Assembly: GCF_002934625.1 (NCBI RefSeq)
Contig: NZ_PTJD01000008.1
Span: 62,001 to 126,000 of the forward strand
DNA length: 64,000 nt
Source: Kineococcus xinjiangensis
GTDB taxonomy: Bacteria > Actinomycetota > Actinomycetes > Actinomycetales > Kineococcaceae
Reading direction: 5' to 3'
In this document: piece by piece, positions 55,388 to 64,000 of the stretch
Numbering within the stretch: the stretch's first letter is position 1
How the letters are laid out: every line of letters begins with the position of its first letter
Notes under the pieces: model-generated
Databases searched by the model: none
What the model saw: only the letters and a program-made list of their open reading frames with translations
Told to the model about the DNA's origin: nothing
Position numbers and translations under genes: made by a program

Positions 55388-57595
55388 ATGGACAGCCCGA
55401 CTGCCACGACCGGAGCCCCCACCCCTCCCCCGGCCCCGCGCCTGGACCTCGTGGAGGAGCTGCACGGGCAGCCCGTCGCCGACCCCTACCGGTGGCTGGA
55501 GGACGCCGACGACCCGCGCACCGTCGCGTGGTCCGCGGCCCAGGACCGGCTCTTCGACGCCTACGCCGCGGCGCTGCCGGCCCGCGACGCCGTGGCCGAA
55601 CGCGTCCGCCGGCTGATGTCCACCGGGTCGGTGGGCGCCCCCGTGCACCGCGGCGAGCGCGTCTTCCGCACCCGCCGGACCCCCGAGCAGGAGCTGTCCG
55701 TGCTCGTCGTGACCGAGGGGGGCGAGGAGCGCGTCCTCGTCGACCCCCTGGCGCTCGACCCGGCCGGCACCACCACCCTCGACGCGTGGCGCCCGGACGC
55801 CGAGGGCCGCCTGCTGGCCTACCAGCTCTCCGAGGGCGGCACGGAGGAGAGCGCCCTGCGCGTCCTCGACGTCGCCACCGGCGAGGTCGTCGACGGTCCC
55901 GTCGACCGCACCCGCTACTCGCCCGTGGCGTGGCTGCCGGCCGCCGAGGGCGAGGCGCCCGCCTTCTACTACGTGCGCCGCCTCGCGCCGGAGCTGCTGC
56001 CGGAGGACGAGCGGCAGTACCACCGCCGGGTCTACCTCCACCGCGTCGGCACGGACCCGGCCGAGGACGTCGAGGTGTTCGGCGCGGGGATGTCGAAGAC
56101 CAACTACTACGGCGTGTGGACCTCCCGCGACGGGCGCTGGCTCGTCGTGACCGCCTCCGACGGCACCGCTCCCCGCAACGACGTGTGGCTCGCGGACCTG
56201 GCCGCCACCGGCCCCGCCGCACCGCGGCTGCGGGAGGTCGTCACCGGCCGCGACGCCCAGAGCAGCGCCTGGGTGGGGCGCGACGGGCGGCTGTACGTGT
56301 TCACCGACCTCGACGCCCCCCGCGGCCGCCTCGCCGTCGCGGACCCCGAGCAGCCCGGCCCCGAGCACTGGCGGGACCTGGTCCCGCAGTCCCCCGACGC
56401 CGTGCTCGACGACGTGGCGCTGCTCGACGGGGAGGAGATGCGGCTGGCGGGGCGGGAGCCGCTGCTGGTCGTGGGCTGGACCCGGCACGCGGTGTCGGAG
56501 ATCACCGTGCACTCCCTGGCCTCCGGCGAGCGCCTGCCGGGTGGGCGCGGCACCGTCTCGCTGCCCGGGGTCGGCACGATCGGCGGGCTCCTGGCGCGCC
56601 CCGAGGGCGGGCACGAGGTGTGGTTCGCCCACACCGACACCACCACGCCGGCGAAGGTGTGGCGCTTCGACGGCCGGGACGGCTCCCTCGCGCTGGAGGC
56701 CGAGCCCCCCGGGGCCGTGGAGGTGCCCGACGTCGTCAGCCGCCTGGTGGACTTCCCCGGCGCCGACGGCACGACGGTCCGCATGCTGGTCGTCGCCCGC
56801 GCCGACTCCCTGGCGGCGGACGGCTCCCCGCTGGCCCCCGCCCCGGCCATCCTCTACGGCTACGGCGGCTTCGGGATCAGCCTCAGCCCGCACTACTCCC
56901 CCGAGGCGCTGGCGTGGGTGGAGGCGGGCGGCGTCCACGTCGTGGCCAACCTGCGCGGCGGCGGCGAGGAGGGCGAGGAGTGGCACCGCGCCGGCATGCG
57001 CGGGTCCAAGCAGAACGTCTTCGACGACCTGCACGCGGCCGCGCGGGCGCTCGTCGCGGGCGGCTGGACGACGCCCGCGCAGCTGTGCATCGAGGGCGGC
57101 TCCAACGGGGGCCTGCTGGTCGGGGCGGCGCTGACGCAGGAGCCGGGCCTGTACCGTGCTGTGGTCTGCTCCGCTCCGCTGCTGGACATGGTCCGCTACG
57201 AGCTGCACGGCCTGGGCGCGACGTGGAGCGACGAGTACGGCAGCGCGGCGGTCCCCGAGGAGTTCGGCTGGCTGCTGGCCTACTCCCCGTACCACCGCGT
57301 GAGCGAGGGCACCGCGTACCCGGCGGTGCTGTTCACGGTCTTCGACAGCGACACCCGCGTGGACCCGCTGCACGCCCGCAAGCTGTGCGCGGCGCTGCAG
57401 CACGCCACGTCGTCGCAGCACCCGGTGCTGCTGCGGCGGGAGAAGGACGTCGGCCACGGCGCCCGCTCCCTGTCGCGGTCGGTGGCCCTGCTGCGCGACA
57501 CCCTCTCGTTCGCGGCCGCGGAGACCGGGCTGGACCTCACGGCCCGCCGCCCCGCCCCGAACGATCCCGCCCCGAACGATCCCGCACCCGTCTGA
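55388..57595 (+). CDS. Prolyl oligopeptidase family serine peptidase (S9A)
   Basis: This 735-residue peptidase has a seven-bladed propeller and an alpha/beta-hydrolase domain. The catalytic Ser is in EGGSNGGL (about 571), Asp in FDSDTRVDP (about 653) and His in DVGHGARSL (about 688); [13 protein letters not shown] is also family-typical. It follows the oligopeptidase B / prolyl oligopeptidase pattern and would cut short peptides in the cytosol, as no signal peptide is present. The mRNA is probably leaderless. The C-terminal [10 protein letters not shown] repeat comes from a 15-bp duplication. Confidence 0.93.
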   Translation: MDSPTATTGAPTPPPAPRLDLVEELHGQPVADPYRWLEDADDPRTVAWSAAQDRLFDAYAAALPARDAVAERVRRLMSTGSVGAPVHRGERVFRTRRTPEQELSVLVVTEGGEERVLVDPLALDPAGTTTLDAWRPDAEGRLLAYQLSEGGTEESALRVLDVATGEVVDGPVDRTRYSPVAWLPAAEGEAPAFYYVRRLAPELLPEDERQYHRRVYLHRVGTDPAEDVEVFGAGMSKTNYYGVWTSRDGRWLVVTASDGTAPRNDVWLADLAATGPAAPRLREVVTGRDAQSSAWVGRDGRLYVFTDLDAPRGRLAVADPEQPGPEHWRDLVPQSPDAVLDDVALLDGEEMRLAGREPLLVVGWTRHAVSEITVHSLASGERLPGGRGTVSLPGVGTIGGLLARPEGGHEVWFAHTDTTTPAKVWRFDGRDGSLALEAEPPGAVEVPDVVSRLVDFPGADGTTVRMLVVARADSLAADGSPLAPAPAILYGYGGFGISLSPHYSPEALAWVEAGGVHVVANLRGGGEEGEEWHRAGMRGSKQNVFDDLHAAARALVAGGWTTPAQLCIEGGSNGGLLVGAALTQEPGLYRAVVCSAPLLDMVRYELHGLGATWSDEYGSAAVPEEFGWLLAYSPYHRVSEGTAYPAVLFTVFDSDTRVDPLHARKLCAALQHATSSQHPVLLRREKDVGHGARSLSRSVALLRDTLSFAAAETGLDLTARRPAPNDPAPNDPAPV

Positions 57596-57622
57596 CGACC
57601 GACCGAGGAGGAGCCGCCCGTC

Positions 57623-58819
57623 GTGACCCTTGCACCCACGCTCATGCCCACCCCGCCGAAGCCGCCCGGCCCGGCCGCCGAACCGGAGTCCGCCGAGTCC
57701 GTCGAGCCCGCCGAGGCCCTCGGGGCCCTCAAGGCCGAGGTGGTCGGCGAGGAGTGCGTCCGGGGCGAGACCAGCGTCTGCGGTTACGTCTACGACTGGA
57801 CCGACAACGAGCTGGTCGGACGCATCGCCGGGATCCTCGTCGACTGGCCCTTCAAGATCGCGCTGATCCTGCTGATCGGCTTCGTGGTCCGCTACCTGCT
57901 GATGCGGGTGATCGACCGCGTCACGACGAGCATCAGCGAGGGCGCGGAACGCCTCGGCGGCGGGCGGCGCAACCCCCTGCTGGACTCGAGCCCGCTGCTG
58001 TCGGAGCGGCGCAACCAGCGCGCCCGCACCATCGGCTCGGTGCTCAAGAGCGTCGTCACCCTGCTCGTGGCGGTCACCGCAGGCCTCATGGTGCTGGACA
58101 CGATCGGGCTGCCCATCGGCCCGTTCCTGGCCTCGGCGGGGATCGCCGGTGTGGCGCTCGGCTTCGGCGCGCAGAGCCTCGTCAAGGACTTCCTCTCCGG
58201 CATCTTCATGCTCGCCGAGGACCAGTACGGCGTCGGCGACGTCGTCGACGTGGGCGACGCCTCCGGCACGGTCGAGGCGGTCGGCCTGCGCGTGACGCGG
58301 CTGCGCGACGTCAACGGCACCGTCTGGTACGTCCGCAACGGCGAGATCCTGCGGGTGGGCAACCAGAGCCAGGGCTGGGCGCGGGCCGTGCTCGACGTCG
58401 CCGTCGCCTACGAGGAGGACGTCGCCCGCGTCAGCGACCTGCTGGAGCGCATCGGCCGGCGCCTGGCCGAGGACGAGGACTGGAAGGACCTCGTCCTGGA
58501 GGAGCCGGAGGTGTGGGGCGTGGAGCAGATGGCCCCGGACTCCGTCGTCCTCCGCGTCGTGGTCAAGACCGCGCCGCTGGAGCAGTGGAAGGTCGCCCGC
58601 GAGATGCGCCGGCGGATCAAGGCGGCGTTCGACGCGGAGGGCATCGAGTTCCCCTTCCCGCAGCGCACGGTGTGGCTGCGGCAGGCGGAGCCGGGCGGGG
58701 CGCACCCGCCGGTGCAGCACACCGGCGACTCGGCCGAGGCGGCGCCCGCCCAGCCGCCGCCGTCCGGGGAGTCGCGCGTGGCCAAGGACCTCGACGCCGC
58801 GGCGGCCCGGGGCCTGTAG
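57623..58819 (+). CDS. MscS family mechanosensitive channel
   Basis: This 398-residue small-conductance mechanosensitive channel has three transmembrane helices (about 75-95, 137-157 and 162-190); the pore helix reads [21 protein letters not shown], followed by the MscS beta domain ([12 protein letters not shown]) and C-terminal alpha/beta domain ending WLRQAE. A Pro/Glu-rich cytosolic N-terminus of about 40 residues and a C-terminal variable tail of about 50 flank it. GTG 57623 has GAGGAGGAG upstream. It would release solutes on hypo-osmotic shock. Confidence 0.92.
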   Translation: MTLAPTLMPTPPKPPGPAAEPESAESVEPAEALGALKAEVVGEECVRGETSVCGYVYDWTDNELVGRIAGILVDWPFKIALILLIGFVVRYLLMRVIDRVTTSISEGAERLGGGRRNPLLDSSPLLSERRNQRARTIGSVLKSVVTLLVAVTAGLMVLDTIGLPIGPFLASAGIAGVALGFGAQSLVKDFLSGIFMLAEDQYGVGDVVDVGDASGTVEAVGLRVTRLRDVNGTVWYVRNGEILRVGNQSQGWARAVLDVAVAYEEDVARVSDLLERIGRRLAEDEDWKDLVLEEPEVWGVEQMAPDSVVLRVVVKTAPLEQWKVAREMRRRIKAAFDAEGIEFPFPQRTVWLRQAEPGGAHPPVQHTGDSAEAAPAQPPPSGESRVAKDLDAAAARGL

Positions 58820-58876
58820 GACGCGCTCGCCGCGGTTGCGCTCGCCGTGGCTCCCCCGCGCTCGCACACTGGCCCG

Positions 58877-60421
58877 GTGGACGCAGACGAGCACGCGGGC
58901 GACGACCAGCAGCAGCGGCCCGGTCCCCCCGCGGGGGCCGGGCCGCTGACGCTCGTGACGGGCGCGACCGGCTACATCGGCGGCCGCCTGGTGCCGGAGC
59001 TGCTGCGGGCGGGGTTCCGGGTGCGGGCGATGGCGCGCAACCCGGAGGCGCTGCGCGAGCGCCCGTGGTCGGGACGGGTGGAGGTGGTCCGTGCCGACGC
59101 GTCGAAGCCGGAGGACCTGGCACGCGCGCTGGAGGGCGTGGACGTCGCCTACTACCTGCTGCACTCGATGAACGACTCCCGCCGCTTCGCCGCGGCCGAG
59201 CGGCGCACCGCCCGCGGCTTCGGGCGGGCGGCGCGGGCGGCGGGGGTGGGACGCATCGTCTACCTCGGCGGTCTGCACCCGGAGGGCGAGGAGCTCTCGC
59301 AGCACCTGGAGTCGCGTCGCGAGGTGGGCGAGGTCCTGCTCGACTCGGGCGTGCCGACCACCGCCCTGCAGGCCGCCGTGATCCTGGGTTCCGGCTCGGC
59401 GAGCTTCGAGATGCTGCGCTACCTCACCGAACGGCTCCCCGTGATGATCACCCCGCGCTGGGTGCACAACCGGATCCAGCCGATCGCCATCCGCGACGTC
59501 CTGCGGTACCTGGTGGAGTCGGCGCGGATGCCGCCGGAGGTGTCGCGGACCTTCGACATCGGCGGGCCGGACGTCATGACGTACCTGGACATGATGCGCG
59601 GCTACGCCCGGGTGGCGGGTCTGCGGCCGCGGCGCATCCTCCCGGTCAACGTCCTGACGCCGAGCCTGTCCAGCCACTGGGTGGGGGTGGTCACCCCGGT
59701 GCCGAGCAGCATCGCCCGCCCGCTCGTCGACAGCCTCGTGCACGAGGTGGTCTGCTCCGAGCGCGACATCGCCCGTTGGGTGCCCGACCCGCCGGAGGGG
59801 CTGCTGGGCTTCGACGACGCGGTGCGCCTGGCGCTGCAGCGGGTGCGGGAGGCGGACGTCGTCACCAGGTGGAGCTCGGCGTCGGTGCCGGGGGCGCCCA
59901 GCGACCCGCTGCCGACCGATCCGGACTGGGCGGGCGGGAGCCTGCACGTGGACGAGCGCACGACGGCGGTGGCCGCGTCGCCGCGGTGCCTGTGGGAGGT
60001 CGTGGAGGGCATCGGCGGGGAGAACGGCTGGTACTCCTGGCCGCTGGCGTGGACGGTCCGCGGTCTGCTGGACCGCGCCTCCGGGGGGCCGGGCCTGCGC
60101 AGGGGGCGGCGGGACCCGCACGCGGTGCGGGTGGGCGACGCGGTGGACTTCTGGCGGGTGGAGGCGCGCGAGGAGGGCCGGCTGCTGCGGCTGCGGGCGG
60201 AGATGCGGCTGCCGGGCCTGGCGTGGCTGGAGCTGCACGTGGAGCGCGACCCCGCGGGCGGGACGGTGTTCCGGCAGCGGGCGCTGTTCCACCCGCGCGG
60301 GCTGGCGGGGCAGCTGTACTGGTGGTCGGTGACGCCCTTCCACGGCGTGGTGTTCGGCGCGATGCAGCGCAACGTGGCGCGCGCGGCGGAGCGGCGGGCG
60401 CGGGGCACACTGGTCGGGTGA
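58877..60421 (+). CDS. Two-part NAD(P)-binding SDR / DUF2867 protein
   Basis: This 514-residue protein joins an atypical short-chain dehydrogenase domain (about 25-310; [15 protein letters not shown] nucleotide motif, then YYLLHSMND and [10 protein letters not shown]) to a C-terminal DUF2867-like domain (about 355-510; [49 protein letters not shown]). This architecture is widespread in actinobacteria and has no assigned reaction. GTG 58877 is chosen over 58847. The stop overlaps the glbO start by three bases, so the two genes are translationally coupled. Confidence 0.85.
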   Translation: MDADEHAGDDQQQRPGPPAGAGPLTLVTGATGYIGGRLVPELLRAGFRVRAMARNPEALRERPWSGRVEVVRADASKPEDLARALEGVDVAYYLLHSMNDSRRFAAAERRTARGFGRAARAAGVGRIVYLGGLHPEGEELSQHLESRREVGEVLLDSGVPTTALQAAVILGSGSASFEMLRYLTERLPVMITPRWVHNRIQPIAIRDVLRYLVESARMPPEVSRTFDIGGPDVMTYLDMMRGYARVAGLRPRRILPVNVLTPSLSSHWVGVVTPVPSSIARPLVDSLVHEVVCSERDIARWVPDPPEGLLGFDDAVRLALQRVREADVVTRWSSASVPGAPSDPLPTDPDWAGGSLHVDERTTAVAASPRCLWEVVEGIGGENGWYSWPLAWTVRGLLDRASGGPGLRRGRRDPHAVRVGDAVDFWRVEAREEGRLLRLRAEMRLPGLAWLELHVERDPAGGTVFRQRALFHPRGLAGQLYWWSVTPFHGVVFGAMQRNVARAAERRARGTLVG

Positions 60422-60861
60422 GCCAGCAGCCGAACCTGCCCTTCGTCCGCCCGGTGGCCCTGAGCGGGCGCACCCCCGGGGAGGCCCGGACGTTCTACGA
60501 CGAGGTGGGCGGCGCGGAGACGTTCGAGCGGCTGGTGGCGCGCTTCTACGAGGGCGTGGCCGGTGACGAGGTGCTGCGCCCGATGTACCCGGAGGCGGAC
60601 CTGGCCCCGGCGGCGGAGCGGCTGCGGATGTTCCTGGAGCAGTACTGGGGCGGGCCGACGACGTACTCGGAGCAGCGGGGCCACCCGCGGCTGCGGATGC
60701 GGCACGCCTCCTTCACGGTCGGCCCCCTCGCTCGGGACCGGTGGCTGCTGCACATGCGCGCGGCCGTGGACTCCCTGGGGCTGCCGCCGGCGCAGGAGGC
60801 GGTGCTGTGGGACTACCTGGAGCGGGCGGCGCACAGCCTGCTGAACTCGTTCGAGGACTGA
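60418..60861 (+). CDS. glbO: Group II truncated haemoglobin (GlbO-like)
   Basis: This 147-residue protein is a 2-over-2 truncated haemoglobin of group II. The proximal His is His96 in RMRHASF, and the distal pocket residues are Tyr44 (B10), Tyr57 (CD1) and Trp109 (G8), the set typical of mycobacterial trHbO; MYPE and QYWGGP are also family sequence. It binds haem and O2 or NO. GTG 60418 overlaps the SDR stop (GTGA), which couples the two genes; SDR-glbO overlap suggests a shared redox or oxygen-related job, but this is inference. Confidence 0.93.
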   Translation: MSQQPNLPFVRPVALSGRTPGEARTFYDEVGGAETFERLVARFYEGVAGDEVLRPMYPEADLAPAAERLRMFLEQYWGGPTTYSEQRGHPRLRMRHASFTVGPLARDRWLLHMRAAVDSLGLPPAQEAVLWDYLERAAHSLLNSFED

Positions 60862-60925
60862 GCGGGACGGCGCTGCTCCAGACGGGTGGCTCAAGCGGCC
60901 CCGTCCGGCCGCCGATGGACGGAGC

Positions 60926-63565
60926 GTGACCTCCGACACCACCGCATCCCGCGCCGTCCGCCGTCCCCGCCGCCGCGCGGCCGCCTGGCTGATCGCCCTG
61001 GCGGCGCCCGCGCTGGCGTTCGCGGGGGCGGTCCCCGCGCAGGCGAGCGGGAGCGGCTACACCGTGACCGTGCGCGCCGGCACCGGCACGGCGGAGGCCC
61101 TGGTGGGGCCGTCGGGCGTCGCCTCGGACGCGGCCGGGAACCTCTACATCGCGGACACCGCGGACCACCGGGTGTGGAAGCTCTCCCGCGGCGGGACGCT
61201 GTCGGCCGTGGCCGGCGACGGCACGCAGGGCCCGTCCGTGGCGGGGCCGGCCACGGCCTCTCCGCTGAGCTCCCCGGCCGGGGTGGCCGTGGACGCCGCG
61301 GGCACGGTGTACATCGCCGACACGGGCAACCACCGCGTCCTGAGAGTGACGTCGAGCGGGGCGCTGACCTTCCTCGCCGGCACCGGCGTCGCGGGGGCCC
61401 CGCAGCCCGGCACCGCCGCCACCTCCCCGCTGTCCTCCCCCGGCGGCGTCGCGGTCGACGCGGTGGGGGCCGTCTACATCGCCGACACCGGCAACAACCA
61501 GGTGGAGAAGGTGACCGGGACGACGCTCTCGGTGGTCGCGGGCACCGGTCGGGCGGCGGCCCCGGTGCCGGGGGCGGCGACCGCCTCGCCGCTGTCGGCG
61601 CCCAGCGGCGTGGCCGTCGACGCCCTCGGCGACCTCTTCATCGCCGACCGCGGCAACCACCGCATCGAGAAGGTCACCGTCGCGGGCGTGCTGTCCGTCG
61701 TCGCGGGCACCGGCACGGCCGGAGCGGCGACGGCCGGGGCGGCGCTCTCCTCGCCGCTGTCCAGCCCCACGGGCGTGGCCGTCGACGCGGGAGGCAACCT
61801 CTTCATCGCCGACCGCGGCAACCACCGCGTGGAGAAGGTGGCGCCCACGGGGTCGCTCTCCCTCGTCGCGGGCACCGGCACCGCTGGAGCGGCGACGGCC
61901 GGCGCGGCGCTGTCCGCGCCGCTGGACGCCCCCGGAGGGGTCGCCGTCGACCGCGAGGAGCGCGTCTACGTGGCGACCGCCGGGACGTCCCCGCAGGTGG
62001 TGGAGCTGACGTCGACCGCCGCCGCGACCGGGCCGCACGTGACGTCCGCGGCACCGCCGGTGGCCGCGGTCGGCGCCGCCTACTCGCACCGGTTCACGGC
62101 GACGGGCTTCCCCACCCCGTCGTGGACGGTGCTGGGGACGCTTCCCGCGGGCATGGTGTTCAACGGCAGCACCGGCGTCCTCTCCGGCGCACCCACCACC
62201 AAGGGCAGCACGACGTTCACGGTGCGCGCCACCAACTCCACCGGGCACGACGACCAGATCGTGACGCTCGTCGTCGGCACCCCCCCGGGCGCGCCGGCGA
62301 AGCCCACGGCGGTCGACGCCCCTGCCGGCGTGACGCTCACCTGGACCGCACCGACCGCCGCGGGCGACTCCCCCGTCACCGGGTACTCCGTCATCCCGCA
62401 CCGCGCGGGCACGGCGGGCACCCCGGTGGTGTTCACGAGCACCGCCACCACCCAGAAGGTGACGGGGCTGGAGGCAGGCGCCTCGTACACGTTCACCGTC
62501 GCGGCGGTGAACTCCTTCGGTACCGGTGCGGCCTCGCCCGCCTCGGACGCGGTCGTGCCCGCACCCTCCGGCGGCGCGGTCGTGCCCCCGGCCGCGGGGC
62601 TGCACCGCTTCGACGGGGCGGACCGGGTGGCGACGTCGGTGCGGGTCTCGAAGGCGCTCTTCCCCGCGGCCGGCTCGGCGAGGGCCGTGGTCGTGGCGAC
62701 CTCCACCAGCTACGCGGACGCCCTCGGGGGGGCTCGGCTGGCCTCGGCGTCCGCCGCCCCGCTCCTGCTGACGGGCACCGGCACGCTGCAGGCGGACGTC
62801 GCGGCGGAGGTGAAGCGCCTGCTGGCGGAGGACGGCACCGTCTACGTCCTCGGCGGCCCGGGCGCCCTCTCGGCTCCGGTGGAGTCCGCCCTGAAGGCGC
62901 TGTCGGCGAAGTACGTCGTCAAGCGGCTCTCGGGTGGCGACCGGTACGCGACGAGCATCGCCATCGCCGACGCGGTGGCCGCACCGGCGACCGCCCCGAT
63001 CTACCTGGCCAGCGGCACCGCCTACCCGGACGGGCTGGCCGTCTCCGCACTGGCCGCCCGCACGGGCGGGGTGGTGGTCCTCACGGAGGGCCCGGTGATG
63101 CCGACGGCGACGCGGGCGTACCTGGAGAAGCACGACCCGACCGGGGCGCGCACGGTGCCCGTCGGTGGCCCGGCGGCCGCAGCGGCGGCGCAGCTGCCGA
63201 CCGCGGCGGCGATCGCGCCGCGCGCCCTCGTGGGTGCGGACCGCTACGACACCGCCCGTCTCGTGGCGGAGCGCTTCGTCACGGCGCCCGCGCCGGGTTC
63301 CCCGACTCCCGCGCCCGTGAAGGTCGTCGGCCTGGCCCCGGGCCAGAACTGGCCGGACGCCCTGGTGGGTTCCGCCGCGATGGGCAACCTCGCCGGCCCC
63401 CTGCTGCTCAACATCGGCGACACGCTGCAGCCGGCGACGAAGACGGCCCTGACGACGCTGACGAAGGGCGGCGCGGTGAGCACGGGCGTCGTCTTCGGCG
63501 GGCGCGACGCGCTCAACGAGGGCGCGGCGACCGCCTTCGACGCGATGGTGCCGGACCCCAAGTAG
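60926..63565 (+). CDS. Secreted NHL-propeller / Ig / FN3 / cell wall-binding repeat protein
   Basis: This 879-residue secreted protein has a signal peptide (about 1-41), five to six NHL-type propeller repeats (about 50-345; GVAVDAAGTVYIADTGNHRV and similar units), an Ig-like putative domain (365-450), a fibronectin type III domain (about 455-545) and three cell wall-binding type 2 repeats (about 557-875, each with a DRYAT/DRVAT-like segment). The CWB2 repeats should hold it on the wall. GTG 60926 is the start. No enzyme motif is seen; a binding or adhesion role is likely. It has no neighbour of obvious partner function. Confidence 0.88.
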   Translation: MTSDTTASRAVRRPRRRAAAWLIALAAPALAFAGAVPAQASGSGYTVTVRAGTGTAEALVGPSGVASDAAGNLYIADTADHRVWKLSRGGTLSAVAGDGTQGPSVAGPATASPLSSPAGVAVDAAGTVYIADTGNHRVLRVTSSGALTFLAGTGVAGAPQPGTAATSPLSSPGGVAVDAVGAVYIADTGNNQVEKVTGTTLSVVAGTGRAAAPVPGAATASPLSAPSGVAVDALGDLFIADRGNHRIEKVTVAGVLSVVAGTGTAGAATAGAALSSPLSSPTGVAVDAGGNLFIADRGNHRVEKVAPTGSLSLVAGTGTAGAATAGAALSAPLDAPGGVAVDREERVYVATAGTSPQVVELTSTAAATGPHVTSAAPPVAAVGAAYSHRFTATGFPTPSWTVLGTLPAGMVFNGSTGVLSGAPTTKGSTTFTVRATNSTGHDDQIVTLVVGTPPGAPAKPTAVDAPAGVTLTWTAPTAAGDSPVTGYSVIPHRAGTAGTPVVFTSTATTQKVTGLEAGASYTFTVAAVNSFGTGAASPASDAVVPAPSGGAVVPPAAGLHRFDGADRVATSVRVSKALFPAAGSARAVVVATSTSYADALGGARLASASAAPLLLTGTGTLQADVAAEVKRLLAEDGTVYVLGGPGALSAPVESALKALSAKYVVKRLSGGDRYATSIAIADAVAAPATAPIYLASGTAYPDGLAVSALAARTGGVVVLTEGPVMPTATRAYLEKHDPTGARTVPVGGPAAAAAAQLPTAAAIAPRALVGADRYDTARLVAERFVTAPAPGSPTPAPVKVVGLAPGQNWPDALVGSAAMGNLAGPLLLNIGDTLQPATKTALTTLTKGGAVSTGVVFGGRDALNEGAATAFDAMVPDPK

Positions 63566-63587
63566 GCCCGCTGCCACCCGCTCCCCC

Positions 63588-63651
63588 CGGCGGCGGTGAC
63601 GTCCTGCCGCGCGACACGCCCGTGTCGCGCGGTGGGACGTCACCGCCGCCG
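63588..63651. terminator. Bidirectional terminator
   Basis: A 30-bp stem with two mismatches (63588-63617 with 63622-63651) and loop GCCC separates the surface-protein gene from the convergent partial gene. Confidence 0.8.
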
Positions 63652-63684
63652 CGTCCTCGCCGTCACTCGCGGGTGGCGTGCTCC

Positions 63685-63999
63685 TCAGTCGCGGGGTGCG
63701 TGCTTCTCCAGGAAGGCGTACACCTCGGCGTCGTCGACGCCGGGGAACGTGCCGGCGGGCAGCGGCGCGAGGATCTGCGCGTGCAGGGCGGCGCTGGGCC
63801 AGGCCCTCCCCTCCCACTGCCGCGTCAGGTCCACCGGGGGGCGACGGCAGCAGGACTCGTCGGGGCAGCGCGACACCTGCCGCACGCTGGTGTCGCGGCC
63901 GCGGAACCACTTCGCGTGCAGGTAGGGCACGCCGACGGTGATGGAGAACTGCCCCGCGGTCTGGGTGCCCGTCTGGCTGGAGCACCAGTACGTCCCGGC
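63685..63999 (-). CDS. Partial hypothetical protein, runs past the right edge
   Basis: Only the C-terminal 104 residues lie in the window; the frame is open to the edge. The visible part has a cysteine-rich stretch RCPDESCCRRPPVD, preceded by YLHAKWFRGRDTSVRQ, and ends DDAEVYAFLEKHAPRD. The three closely spaced cysteines with a further one near the edge (YWCSS) suggest metal binding, but I do not recognise the family. GTG 63930 could make a short protein, but sequence upstream of it is equally coding-like, so the true start is probably outside. Confidence 0.55.
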   Translation of the reverse strand, partial: AGTYWCSSQTGTQTAGQFSITVGVPYLHAKWFRGRDTSVRQVSRCPDESCCRRPPVDLTRQWEGRAWPSAALHAQILAPLPAGTFPGVDDAEVYAFLEKHAPRD

Positions 64000-64000
64000 G

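Noticed and set aside
55244-60343. Minus-strand open frame of 1699 codons
   Set aside because: Antisense to four well-supported genes, with Arg/His/Gly-rich low-complexity translation and no family motifs.
54751-60861. Plus-strand open frame of 2036 codons
   Set aside because: It runs out of frame through malQ, the oligopeptidase, the channel and the SDR gene; only its last 147 codons (glbO) are real. Long open shadow frames are normal at this GC content.

Overview
The window is chromosomal DNA from a very GC-rich actinobacterium (Actinomycetota). The evidence is third-codon-position G/C saturation with frequent GTG starts, an actinobacterial-type translational T-box before ileS, a mycothiol-linked nitroreductase family member, a ClpP1/ClpP2 pair next to clpX, and the ino1-padR pair. 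Gene content and style fit the Kineosporiales (a Kineococcus-like genome), but that placement is inference. I see no phage, insertion sequence, CRISPR array or plasmid gene; this is ordinary core chromosome with a few accessory genes.

Layout. 1-9.4 kb (minus strand): a ribosome/translation run, rne, rplU-rpmA, obg, proB, two small genes, nadD, rsfS and a histidine phosphatase. 9.9-14.5 kb: a sulfur/SAM section with a small unknown gene, the thiosulfate sulfurtransferase sseA behind a SAM-I riboswitch and a Cys-containing leader peptide, a CmoM-like methyltransferase, a small protein/GAF pair, and a GNAT acetyltransferase whose start codon follows a second, nearly identical SAM-I aptamer. 14.6-20 kb: a CHASE3-type hybrid histidine kinase with its stand-alone receiver, ndk, and a sugar-porter permease. 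20-25.6 kb: ileS-folC-DUF4233 behind an Ile T-box, then a 13-bp tandem repeat array. 25.6-35.7 kb: copC and a fatty-acid section (fadA-fadB forward, fadD-acyl-CoA dehydrogenase reverse) whose two promoter regions share a candidate operator, with a secreted 5'-nucleotidase between them. 35.7-40.8 kb: an archaeal-like valS, ino1, PadR and MarR regulators. 40.9-45.9 kb: clpX, clpP2, clpP1, tig, tRNA-Pro and tRNA-Gly. 45.9-55.2 kb: glycerate kinase, a Nei-type glycosylase, rpiB, a mycothiol nitroreductase homologue, pepN, a class V aminotransferase and malQ. 55.4-63.6 kb: an S9 oligopeptidase, an MscS channel, a two-part SDR protein overlapping glbO, and a large secreted NHL/Ig/FN3/CWB2 protein. 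A partial unknown gene runs off the right edge.

The most unusual element is the pair of SAM-I aptamers 2.8 kb apart. In both, the Shine-Dalgarno sequence is fused to the 3' strand of helix P1. In one case this controls a GNAT enzyme directly. In the other it controls a 31-codon leader peptide carrying a HIDLCR motif upstream of sseA, so two different sulfur sensors appear to be stacked in one leader. Convergent gene ends are separated by long, often near-perfect hairpins without U-tracts.
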